DNA of 33,582 bases from NCBI GenBank assembly GCA_902511425.1, contig CABXFE010000013.1, positions 1 to 33,582 of the forward strand, written 5' to 3'. Below are positions 1 to 7,905 of the stretch, in pieces. The translations under genes and the position numbers were made by a program. Every line of letters begins with the position of its first letter. Positions within the stretch are counted from its first letter, which is position 1. The notes under the pieces were generated by a model. It ran no database searches and had not been told where the DNA came from. It saw nothing but the letters and a program-made list of their open reading frames with translations. This DNA is from an uncultured SAR86 cluster bacterium (lineage in GTDB: Bacteria; Pseudomonadota; Gammaproteobacteria; Magnimaribacterales; D2472).

Positions 1-1026
1 ATCTCTCAGCCCAAAGAGAAGTATGTTGAGTCACTATTTGAAGAATTAGTGACTAAGACTGGATTTAATAGTTTTGAAGAATGGGCTATTGAGTCTCAAA
101 CCACCGCCCTTATTGTTATAAAAAAAGACACAATTATTTATGAGAAATATTTTAATGGTTTTGTTAGAGATTCCTATTTCCACTCTCAATCTATGGCAAA
201 GTCGTTCATATCTTTTTTAATTGGAGCCGCTATTGATGATGGTCTAATCAAAAGTATAGAAGATTCAATAACTAACTATATTCCTGAACTTTTACAGCGT
301 GATCAGCGTTTTAAAAATATTTCCATAAAAGATTTGCTCGAAATGCGTTCTGGACTCGAATACAACACAAGCTTCATACCTTTAACAAATATTCATTCTC
401 CTTGGCATGACGAAGTAGTTAGCTATTACCACCCTAATGTTCGAAAATTACTACTTGAAAATGTAGAGATTTCATCTGAACCAGGAAAATATTTTCAATA
501 TTCTAATTACAACACAAGCTATTTGGGCTTGATTCTTGAAAGAGCTACTACTGTGTCAGTATCCAATTATTTGGAGCAGAAATTGTGGTCAAGAATAATG
601 GAATATGATGCGCTTTTCTCCAAAGATAGCAAAGAATCAAATTTTGAATATACGCCAAGTCGCTTGATTGCCCGAGCAATTGATTATGCTCGTTTTGGTC
701 AGCTTATGCTCAATGATGGAAATTGGTATGGAAATCAGCTTATATCAAAAGATTGGATTCAGGAATCTACCCAAGAAAACAAATCCATTTCTCGTGACAT
801 ATATCCTAAGTGGTTTGGAAGAAGCGACAAAAGAATTTACTATAATTACCATTGGTGGGGTCATGTGAATAGTGATGGTACTTTCAATTTCTATGCAAAT
901 GGAAATCTTGGGCAGAACATCTATATTATCCCTGATAAAGAAACTGTGATTGTTCACCTTGGTAATTCACTGAAATATTATAGTAGTGATTTTGATTTAT
1001 GGGATGTTGCTTTGCAGCTGAATTAG
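1..1026 (+). CDS. serine hydrolase, beta-lactamase/class C family (5'-truncated by window edge)
   Basis: Frame 1 is open from base 1 (ISQPKEKYVESLFEELVTKTGF...) so the listed GTG start at 49 is probably internal. SMAKS (SxxK) and YSNYN (YxN-like) motifs. Confidence 0.8.
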   Translation: MSQPKEKYVESLFEELVTKTGFNSFEEWAIESQTTALIVIKKDTIIYEKYFNGFVRDSYFHSQSMAKSFISFLIGAAIDDGLIKSIEDSITNYIPELLQRDQRFKNISIKDLLEMRSGLEYNTSFIPLTNIHSPWHDEVVSYYHPNVRKLLLENVEISSEPGKYFQYSNYNTSYLGLILERATTVSVSNYLEQKLWSRIMEYDALFSKDSKESNFEYTPSRLIARAIDYARFGQLMLNDGNWYGNQLISKDWIQESTQENKSISRDIYPKWFGRSDKRIYYNYHWWGHVNSDGTFNFYANGNLGQNIYIIPDKETVIVHLGNSLKYYSSDFDLWDVALQLN

Positions 1027-1150
1027 AAATTAATTGATAACAATGAATTGTTTGAGTTGGATAGGGAAATCACAACTATTATTAAGGAGGAGTTAATTGT
1101 CGTTTAAATTTAGTCCGTTACCGTGGAGCAGAACATAACAGCTAATTAAC

Positions 1151-1768
1151 ATGGGTATATTGTTATCAATTCATATATTGGCTGGAACAATTGCTCTTCT
1201 TTGTGCTGCCCTGGCAGTTTCATCTGAGAAAGGAAAAAAATTCCATGTTCTTTCAGGTAGAACATATTTCTGGTGCATGGTTGGTATTTTCTTAACAGCT
1301 ATTCCAATGTCAATTATTAATAGCAATACCTTTTTATTTCTGATAGCAATTTTTTCTTTCTATTTAGCTTTTGCAGGCATGCGTTTTGCTAAAAATAGAA
1401 AAGGTATAGCGACGACAATTGATTGGATCGCGGTTAGTTTAATGATTTTATCGGGATTGGGGATGTGGGCATTGGCTATAACTTACTTCATAAGTGACAA
1501 TTCTCAATACATAACACTTCTCGTTTTTGGATTTATTGCACTAGCGCTCGGATACGGAGACTATAGAAGCCACAAGAATAAAACAGCAACAGGAAAAGAG
1601 AGAATTGCAAAGCATCTAACCAATATGATGGCTGGAACCATAGCTGTTATTACTGCTGTTTTAGTTGTCAATGTTAATATTGAGCCTATATGGATATGGT
1701 GGGTATTACCGACGGTGGTGATTACGCCAATCATCTCTTACTGGAATAAAAAAACTTTGTCACCGTGA
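1151..1768 (+). CDS. multi-pass membrane protein, DUF2306-like
   Basis: 205 aa, hydrophobic helices, N-terminal LSIHILAGTIALLCAALAVSSEKGKKFHVLSGRTYFWCM typical of DUF2306-type proteins. Confidence 0.6.
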   Translation: MGILLSIHILAGTIALLCAALAVSSEKGKKFHVLSGRTYFWCMVGIFLTAIPMSIINSNTFLFLIAIFSFYLAFAGMRFAKNRKGIATTIDWIAVSLMILSGLGMWALAITYFISDNSQYITLLVFGFIALALGYGDYRSHKNKTATGKERIAKHLTNMMAGTIAVITAVLVVNVNIEPIWIWWVLPTVVITPIISYWNKKTLSP

Positions 1769-1838
1769 AAAAGTTATTCACTGTTTCAATACACTCCGTT
1801 ACTGTCGAGTAAATAAAGATTAGTTTTTAGACTATACG

Positions 1839-2126
1839 ATGGAAATAAATTGGGTGATCTTAGGCTGGTTAATCGACATGACTCTTAATGGTTTTGTTTG
1901 GCTTGTTATTGCCTCAATTTTTCTTTTATTAATCGATGTGACTGATAAATGGACAAGAAAAGCTATTCAATGGATGGGTGAGGTTGATGAATGGATAAGA
2001 ATATATATAGAGAAATCATTTGAATGGATTCAAAAGAAGAATCTTCAAATACTTTCTAGCATCACTTTGTTGATTATCTTTGGTATTCTTGCTCAACTGG
2101 GAATAATACCAAAGCTGATATCTTAA
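1839..2126 (+). CDS. small membrane protein, unknown function
   Basis: 95 aa ORF with two hydrophobic segments. Confidence 0.5.
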   Translation: MEINWVILGWLIDMTLNGFVWLVIASIFLLLIDVTDKWTRKAIQWMGEVDEWIRIYIEKSFEWIQKKNLQILSSITLLIIFGILAQLGIIPKLIS

Positions 2127-2263
2127 TATAAAGGACGCTCAAAAAATGAAGCTTTATTGGCTCTGTTTTGAGCTCAAAAGAATAGTAAGATAATTTATAT
2201 GATTGTTTTATTTTTGCATTCTTGAGGCAGTCATCTCATAGCCAGAAGATTTCAGGTGAGCCA

Positions 2264-2851
2264 ATGAGCGCAAGTGAAGCCCATGCTTTTTTGCTGCAAA
2301 CCGCTAAAAAAGAAAAGCATCATGCCTTTTTTAAATTTATGCAAAGCTCAAAGGTTTTATCAATAGAGACAAGAATTGATAGTTCGCTAACGTTAAAATA
2401 TTTTTTAGTTAAAACAATTATCGGTCAGCAAGTCTCTACCAAAGCGGCACAGTCTATTTGGCAAAAAGTCAAAATTGCCCTCGATAAATATCAATCAAAA
2501 ATTACACTAGATATATTAAAAGATCAGGGCCTATCAAAACCAAAAGCATCATACATTCTCGGCATCATGCAAGATCAAAGAATTGAAAATATGACAGTGG
2601 ACAAATTAAAGCAGCTAACCCCAGAAGATTTAACACAATTTTTTTTACAACTTAAGGGTGTGGGGCCCTGGACATTGGGCGTTGTCAGAATGTTTTTTAT
2701 TCAAGACACAGATGTCTTTCTAGAGGGCGATTTAGGAATTAACAAAGCGCTAAAAAATTTTTTTAGTTCCGATAGCTACGTAGGACACCACTATTCTCCC
2801 TATCGAACTTACCTCTGCCTCTATTTATGGAAGAGCCTCAATAATTCTTAA
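2264..2851 (+). CDS. DNA-3-methyladenine glycosylase-like (HhH-GPD superfamily)
   Basis: LKGVGPWTLGVVRMFFIQDTDVFLEGDLGI: helix-hairpin-helix plus GPD catalytic Asp pattern. ATG at 2264 preferred over the TTG at 2222. Confidence 0.8.
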   Translation: MSASEAHAFLLQTAKKEKHHAFFKFMQSSKVLSIETRIDSSLTLKYFLVKTIIGQQVSTKAAQSIWQKVKIALDKYQSKITLDILKDQGLSKPKASYILGIMQDQRIENMTVDKLKQLTPEDLTQFFLQLKGVGPWTLGVVRMFFIQDTDVFLEGDLGINKALKNFFSSDSYVGHHYSPYRTYLCLYLWKSLNNS

Positions 2852-2943
2852 AAAAATTTTGAGCTTTCTTGCCAAATTAAGTTGTAAAATTTTGAATTTA
2901 AAAGTGGTATAAAGTTTATGATATGCCCAAACGGTAAAAATTA

Positions 2944-3837
2944 ATGAAACCCTTAATACTTGATTGTGCGCTAGGAACTGAACTTGAAAATCGTGGCGAA
3001 TATCTGCCGAGCTTTAAAACTTCTATTTGGTCAGCGTATTGCCTTATTCACAAACCAGAAGTTATTAAACAAATACATATAGACAATATAGAGGCTGGTG
3101 CAGATGTTATCACTACGTCAAATTATCAGGCAACTCCTGAATTATTGAAACGTGAACCATCTGCTCCACCATATGACGATTTAGCAAAGCGATCTCTAGA
3201 ACTATGTAAAGAAGCAATAATTAAAACAGGGGCTAAAACTAAAATCGCAGGATGCTATCCTCCCATTCATGTTACTTTTAGACCTGACTTAAGCTCAAAA
3301 GAAAAAAAATTAAGAAAGTTTTATGAGACATTAGGTGAAATCTATCAGAATAATGTTGATGTGATTATTTGTGAGACCATGGCATCAATTTATGAGGGCA
3401 CTATCGCCGCATCAACCGCAAAAAATTTTTCTGAAACAGTTTGGCTAAGCTGGACAACCAGAGGAAATAAATTAAATAGACTGCCGAGCACTGAGCTATT
3501 AGATCTTGCTATTAGTGAAGGTTTAAAGCTAGACATTGATTGTCAATTGGTTAATTGTGTTCATGCAGATACAGCAAGCCTAGCAATTGAGAAATTAAAA
3601 AAAGAAAAAAGTTATGGAATTTATGCTAATTCTTCGATATACAAAAAAAATAAATTAGAAGGATTTGTGAGTGATTCAGATGAGTGGCATTATCATAATC
3701 ATCAGCCTATTACTCCAGAAGATTATAAAGAGTTTGTACTGGAGTGGATCGACAGAGGGGCCTCTATCATTGGTGGATGCTGCAGAACTACAACCGAGCA
3801 CATAAAAGAAATAAAGAAAGTTGTGGATCAGCTATGA
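2944..3837 (+). CDS. homocysteine S-methyltransferase (MmuM-like)
   Basis: LDCALGTELENRG N-terminus, VNC and terminal GGCCRTTTEHI zinc-binding Cys motif. Confidence 0.85.
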   Translation: MKPLILDCALGTELENRGEYLPSFKTSIWSAYCLIHKPEVIKQIHIDNIEAGADVITTSNYQATPELLKREPSAPPYDDLAKRSLELCKEAIIKTGAKTKIAGCYPPIHVTFRPDLSSKEKKLRKFYETLGEIYQNNVDVIICETMASIYEGTIAASTAKNFSETVWLSWTTRGNKLNRLPSTELLDLAISEGLKLDIDCQLVNCVHADTASLAIEKLKKEKSYGIYANSSIYKKNKLEGFVSDSDEWHYHNHQPITPEDYKEFVLEWIDRGASIIGGCCRTTTEHIKEIKKVVDQL

Positions 3838-4199
3838 ATTGGTATTTAGTTACAGGAGCGCTTATTTCTTTGGTTGGAGTGCTTTTTCATGGTGCAGCAG
3901 GCCAAAAAAAATATATGGGCAACATTTATAAAAGTGAAATGGAGGAATTAACCAAATCTTTAAGCCTAGTTTCATGGCATATTTTTACTATCTTCCTTTT
4001 TATCAGCGCGTTAACTTTATTTTCTATATCCTATAACCCGGAACTTGCCATGGCCGCTTATCCAATTATTGGAGTTAATCTTTTAGGCTCTCTGCTATTC
4101 ATTTTCCTTGGACTGGGAAAGCATAAGGTTTTATTAAAAATGCCTGGAGCATACTTGATGGGAAGTGCCGCTCTTTTTGCCTCGTTAGGTATTTTATAG
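3834..4199 (+). CDS. small membrane protein, unknown
   Basis: MNWYLVTGALISLVGVLFHGAAGQKKYM...; ATG at 3834 overlaps the upstream TGA stop (ATGA), so the listed 3744 start is probably too early. Confidence 0.65.
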   Translation: MNWYLVTGALISLVGVLFHGAAGQKKYMGNIYKSEMEELTKSLSLVSWHIFTIFLFISALTLFSISYNPELAMAAYPIIGVNLLGSLLFIFLGLGKHKVLLKMPGAYLMGSAALFASLGIL

Positions 4200-4226
4200 A
4201 TCTTCAATATTTCAATAGGCTGGTAG

Positions 4227-4700
4227 ATGAAAAATCTAAACATTGTTTCCTTTAAAAAAAAATATAAAGCAGATTTTGAAAAACTTAATCGCGAATGGAT
4301 TGAAGAATTCTTTCAAATGGAAGATGAGGATTTTTATACCCTTCAAAATCCCGAGTCTTATGTAATAGAAAAGAATGGTGAAATTTTTTTTGCTCTATAT
4401 GATCAAAAAGTAATAGGAACAGCGGCAATGATACCTTTTTCGGATTCTTTATTTGAGTTGGCAAAAATGTCAGTTATGAAAAGTTTTCAAGGAAGGGGAG
4501 TTGGCAAATTATTACTAAAAAGATGTATTTTGTTTGCACAAGAAAGACAGGCAGATGAAATTTTTCTTTTAACCAATGATGTTTTAAAGCCCGCCCTTAA
4601 TCTTTATTTATCTTGCGGATTTAAAATAAGAGACAAGTATGATGATGAAAGATACAAAAGAGGGAATACTAAAATGACTTTAATTTTGAAAGATCAATAA
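4227..4700 (+). CDS. GNAT family N-acetyltransferase
   Basis: LAKMSVMKSFQGRGVGKLLLKRCILFA acetyl-CoA binding motif. Confidence 0.85.
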   Translation: MKNLNIVSFKKKYKADFEKLNREWIEEFFQMEDEDFYTLQNPESYVIEKNGEIFFALYDQKVIGTAAMIPFSDSLFELAKMSVMKSFQGRGVGKLLLKRCILFAQERQADEIFLLTNDVLKPALNLYLSCGFKIRDKYDDERYKRGNTKMTLILKDQ

Positions 4701-4703
4701 TAT

Positions 4704-5237
4704 ATGAAAGAGTTCAAGAATTTAATTGTGTTAGGACCGCTAATATATGCACTGCATCATTTTGAGGAGCACGTAATTTTTAATTTCAGGGACTGGCGTC
4801 TTGCCTACTTTGCTGATAATAATCCTATTCCTACAGAAGAGGTGCTCATCAGACTTATAGCACTTCTTTTAATTTTTGTTTTTGTTCATTTGATTAAAAA
4901 TAATAGAGGCAGCGCCCACATAGTCTTGTTTTTTCTAATGACAACCCAAGTGGTGAATGCATTTTTTCATATATTTTTCAGCTTCTACTTTTATGACTTT
5001 AGCCCTGGAGCCATCACTGCAGTATTGCTATATTTGCCTATTAATTTCTTAATTATTAGGTCTGCATTCCAAGAGGGATTTATAGGCAGCTATCTTGAGT
5101 TATGCCTGCTTTTTGTTGCTGGCATAACCACTTTTGCTTTGTTTGAATTAATTGGCCCACAAGTTATCGCTTACACCGTTTTGCTAACGCCAATTTATTA
5201 CATCATGATGAATAGGATGGAATCAGTAAAAAATTAA
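4704..5237 (+). CDS. HXXEE domain-containing membrane protein
   Basis: N-terminal ALHHFEEHVIF motif followed by hydrophobic helices. Confidence 0.65.
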   Translation: MKEFKNLIVLGPLIYALHHFEEHVIFNFRDWRLAYFADNNPIPTEEVLIRLIALLLIFVFVHLIKNNRGSAHIVLFFLMTTQVVNAFFHIFFSFYFYDFSPGAITAVLLYLPINFLIIRSAFQEGFIGSYLELCLLFVAGITTFALFELIGPQVIAYTVLLTPIYYIMMNRMESVKN

Positions 5238-5467
5238 GGCAGCTTAAAGAGCTTCTCAACACTACAATCTAATGTTTTGGCTATCTTTAATGCTAAAACA
5301 GTGGAGGGTACATAAACACCGTTTTCAATGGCGTTAATGCTTTTTCTGGAAACCTCCGCACTCTCAGACAGCTCCTGTTGAGTTAAACCAGCAGCTTTTC
5401 TGAGCTCCTCTAAATTATTTAAAAGTTTTTCATGACTCTTACCCACTTTTTGATTCCCGGTAGTCAC
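5234..5467 (-). CDS. XRE-family helix-turn-helix transcriptional regulator
   Basis: LRKAAGLTQQELSESAEVSRKSINAIENGVYVPSTVLALKIAKTLDCSVEKLF. Confidence 0.9.
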   Translation of the reverse strand: MTTGNQKVGKSHEKLLNNLEELRKAAGLTQQELSESAEVSRKSINAIENGVYVPSTVLALKIAKTLDCSVEKLFKLP

Positions 5468-5969
5468 CTAGAGAAAACCAAACCAAGAGCATTCCAAAAA
5501 TAAGCCATGCGAAAGCTGCTATTTGATAAATCATGTTGTTAGCTAATTCGTAGCTCCAATTAGACCAATCCTGAATTGAGAATAGTACAAAAACACCAAC
5601 TCCATTTATAAAATATCCAACTGCAGCAGTTTTGTAATATCTAAGGGCAGTATATTCATCATACAAAACATTATTCTTTTGCTGATCACCAAAATAATAG
5701 GATGCAGTTAAATAGCCAGATACCAAGAAAACCAAAATACCAGGCGCAAACATTATATTATTGCTAGTAATATGCCAGCCTAAGTCTGCTCCAGATAATT
5801 CAAGCAACAAATAGCCTGCAAAAAATATTTGGAAAAGACCAGAAATAAAAACCAATATAAATCTTTTTAGGTGCGTTACCTCCCAGTTAACTTTTCCCGA
5901 AAGAATCACCCATGCAAAAGCTGTTACCCCAAGAGTTGCAATTAACCAAATATAGAAATTAATATCCAT
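5439..5969 (-). CDS. multi-pass membrane protein, unknown
   Basis: 176 aa hydrophobic ORF overlapping the XRE gene; likely same operon. Confidence 0.65.
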   Translation of the reverse strand: MDINFYIWLIATLGVTAFAWVILSGKVNWEVTHLKRFILVFISGLFQIFFAGYLLLELSGADLGWHITSNNIMFAPGILVFLVSGYLTASYYFGDQQKNNVLYDEYTALRYYKTAAVGYFINGVGVFVLFSIQDWSNWSYELANNMIYQIAAFAWLIFGMLLVWFSLGDYRESKSG

Positions 5970-6376
5970 TATTTCTTCTCAAACGAATCTACGGCTTTGT
6001 TAATTTCGCTGCTTTCATTTGGGTAAATGTATCCTGCAATTAAAGAGCCAACCCCAATGGTGCCTACCAAAGCGCCAACTCCCATTAAGATATTAGGCCC
6101 AGTTATGCTCCCAAAAAGAAATAAACCAAAACCTACAAACATAGCTATCACACCATTTCTTCTATAGTCAATTGGCTTTTTTTTATCTTTAAAATTTTCT
6201 AATAAATCTTCAACATCAGAAGGATTTTCTAAGTTTTTAGAAATAGAAACCATAGCCGCATATTTGTCTTTGTCTGATTTAGTGCTGTAGTAAAAGATCA
6301 CCCATACTAATAATACAGGCATTAATATTGCCACCCAACCAGTACCAACAGCCATCACGCCAGTAAATTCATCCAC
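5969..6376 (-). CDS. small membrane protein (DUF6249-like)
   Basis: 135 aa with TM helices; GTG start at 6376 preceded on the minus strand by AAAGGAGAAGATA (strong SD). Confidence 0.65.
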   Translation of the reverse strand: MDEFTGVMAVGTGWVAILMPVLLVWVIFYYSTKSDKDKYAAMVSISKNLENPSDVEDLLENFKDKKKPIDYRRNGVIAMFVGFGLFLFGSITGPNILMGVGALVGTIGVGSLIAGYIYPNESSEINKAVDSFEKK

Positions 6377-6392
6377 TATCTTCTCCTTTAAA

Positions 6393-6443
6393 AAATGTAA
6401 CGCAAAGGTATCATTAATATTTTGAGAAGTAAAGGTTACATTT
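6393..6443. promoter_or_regulatory. perfect 9-bp inverted repeat, candidate operator pair for the XRE operon
   Basis: AAATGTAAC (6393-6401) and GTTACATTT (6435-6443) separated by 33 nt, immediately upstream of the minus-strand operon. Confidence 0.45.
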
Positions 6444-6513
6444 AAAAAAAATAAAAGAACTTTCAGGTTGGTAATTAGTGAGAAATGAAATAATTGCTAA
6501 TTTAGTTTATATT

Positions 6514-6564
6514 ATGCCTATGTGTGATTGCTGTAGCTGCTGTAACTGCGATTGTTGCTCATAA
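6514..6564 (+). CDS. 16-aa Cys-rich short ORF, candidate leader peptide MPMCDCCSCCNCDCCS
   Basis: ATG CCT ATG TGT GAT TGC TGT AGC TGC TGT AAC TGC GAT TGT TGC TCA TAA read directly; 8 Cys codons; upstream of gloB on the same strand; overlaps a hairpin. Confidence 0.55.
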   Translation: MPMCDCCSCCNCDCCS

Positions 6565-6585
6565 GCAACGATTAGAGTTTTCTTT
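6550..6585 (+). terminator. candidate attenuator/intrinsic terminator overlapping the end of the Cys-rich sORF
   Basis: GATTGTTGCT-CATA-AGCAACGATT, a 10-bp stem with two G.U wobbles and a 4-nt loop, followed by AGAGTTTTCTTTA. Confidence 0.5.
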
Positions 6586-6630
6586 ATACTTTCTGTTTAA
6601 CGGTTTTCGTATTTCTATATCAAAAATAAA

Positions 6631-7428
6631 ATGCTAATAAAGCAAATACCCATCCGAAACGACTTAAAAAATTACATGTACCTAATGGCATGTGAAAAAA
6701 CATCTGAGGCTATAGCCATAGATCCATTGGATCATGCCTTATGCCTTGAGACGGCAAAGCAAATGGGGTGGAAAATAACCATCGTTGCTAATACTCATCA
6801 TCATCATGATCATATTGGTGGCAATGGCCCGGTGATTGCTGCGACAGGCGCTGAGTTGGTTTCTCATAAAGATGCAATGGATGCCATACCCAACGTTGAC
6901 AGGGGTTTAATGTCTGGAGATGAATTGCAGTGCGGCGACTTCATTTTAAATGTGCTGGACACACCAGGACATACGATGAGCCACATCTGTTTATATTTTC
7001 CAGGGAGTGCAGATGAGCAGCCTGCATTATTTTGTGGAGATACATTGTTTAATGCAGGAGTAGGCAGGTGTGATTTTGGTGGCGAGCCTAAAATTCTCCA
7101 TAAGACTTTTGAAGATCATATTTTCCCACTTTCTGATGATGTTAGGATCTTCCCAGGCCATGATTATATTGAAAATAATTTAGAGTTTACTCTTGATCGT
7201 GAGCCTGACAATAAGACTGCACTTTCTCTGCGAGACAAATTTAAAAACGGCTTGGATGCAGAAAGTTTTGTTAGTGATATTGGTCTAGAGCGCCAAATCA
7301 ATGTTTTCTTTAGACTTAATGAAAATCAGGTAAGGGCAGGGCTCGCATTAAGCCTTGATCTGGATGTGGCAAGTTTTGATAACCAAAAAACCTTTATTGG
7401 TCTGCGTAAATTAAGGGATACTTGGTAG
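6631..7428 (+). CDS. gloB: hydroxyacylglutathione hydrolase (glyoxalase II)
   Basis: THHHHDHIGG metal motif, TPGHTMSHICLY, FCGDTLF, GRCDFGG, FPGHDYIENNLEFTLDREPDN. Confidence 0.92.
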   Translation: MLIKQIPIRNDLKNYMYLMACEKTSEAIAIDPLDHALCLETAKQMGWKITIVANTHHHHDHIGGNGPVIAATGAELVSHKDAMDAIPNVDRGLMSGDELQCGDFILNVLDTPGHTMSHICLYFPGSADEQPALFCGDTLFNAGVGRCDFGGEPKILHKTFEDHIFPLSDDVRIFPGHDYIENNLEFTLDREPDNKTALSLRDKFKNGLDAESFVSDIGLERQINVFFRLNENQVRAGLALSLDLDVASFDNQKTFIGLRKLRDTW

Positions 7429-7473
7429 GAACTAAGACACCACTTGACGAGTATGCTTTAATGGTTGCAGTAA

Positions 7474-7905
7474 ATGAATTTGTTCAATAGAATCAAAACC
7501 TCAAATGATATGAATACACAAGTAAACGCAGATAAGGCATCAATTACATTGTCATTGGCATGCATGATTCATTGCCTTTTAATGCCCTCATTCTTAGTTT
7601 TGACTTCTGGTTTCTTTGCTCTATCGATAGACAACGAGCTTATTCATAAGACGTTTCTAATAATAGTGCTCCCAGTTAGTTTGTATGCTTTGATCTCGGG
7701 GTACAGAAATCACAAGATTCTTTCATATTTTTATTTAGGTACATCAGGTTTATGGATTCTTGTCTTTGCAGTTTTTTTTGGAGAGGGCGTGCTTGGAGAG
7801 TTTGCTGAGAAGTCCTTAACTTTGCTAGGTTCAATAATAGTTGCCTCTTCGCATTACAAAAATTATAAAGCATGCAAAGAACTTGATTGCTCATGCCATG
7901 AGTGA
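7474..7905 (+). CDS. MerC-family membrane protein
   Basis: DKASITLSLACMIHCLLMPSFLVL (MerC-like Cys-containing first helix), four TM-like helices, Cys-rich C-terminus CKELDCSCHE. Confidence 0.75.
   Translation: MNLFNRIKTSNDMNTQVNADKASITLSLACMIHCLLMPSFLVLTSGFFALSIDNELIHKTFLIIVLPVSLYALISGYRNHKILSYFYLGTSGLWILVFAVFFGEGVLGEFAEKSLTLLGSIIVASSHYKNYKACKELDCSCHE

Noticed and set aside
745-957. Antisense and alternative-frame ORFs of 60-117 aa throughout the track (e.g. 745-957 -, 4058-4243 -, 8865-9068 -, 18385-18630 -, 25674-26027 -, 32855-33115 -)
   Set aside because: Each lies wholly or largely inside a longer ORF with a recognisable protein family or better coding character; no domain or RBS support.
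49-1026. GTG at 49 as true start of the first gene
   Set aside because: The frame is open to base 1 and the upstream residues look like coding sequence, so the gene is truncated by the window edge.
1027-1150. tRNA or other structured RNA in the intergenic regions (1027-1150, 6377-6513, 11621-11665)
   Set aside because: No tRNA-like GGTTCGAATCC arm or cloverleaf seen; only the AT-rich regulatory elements reported above.
2852-2943. SAM riboswitch upstream of the first homocysteine methyltransferase (2944)
   Set aside because: No GAUUU...UUGC...GCUAAA series or pseudoknot elements found in this 92-bp region.
6520-6564. Cys-rich sORF explained purely as a TGC/TGT trinucleotide-like repeat
   Set aside because: Not fully excluded, but the run is interrupted by GAT/AGC/AAC codons in an ordered CDCCS-CCN-CDCCS pattern, with in-frame start and stop and a linked hairpin, so it was kept as a candidate with moderate confidence.
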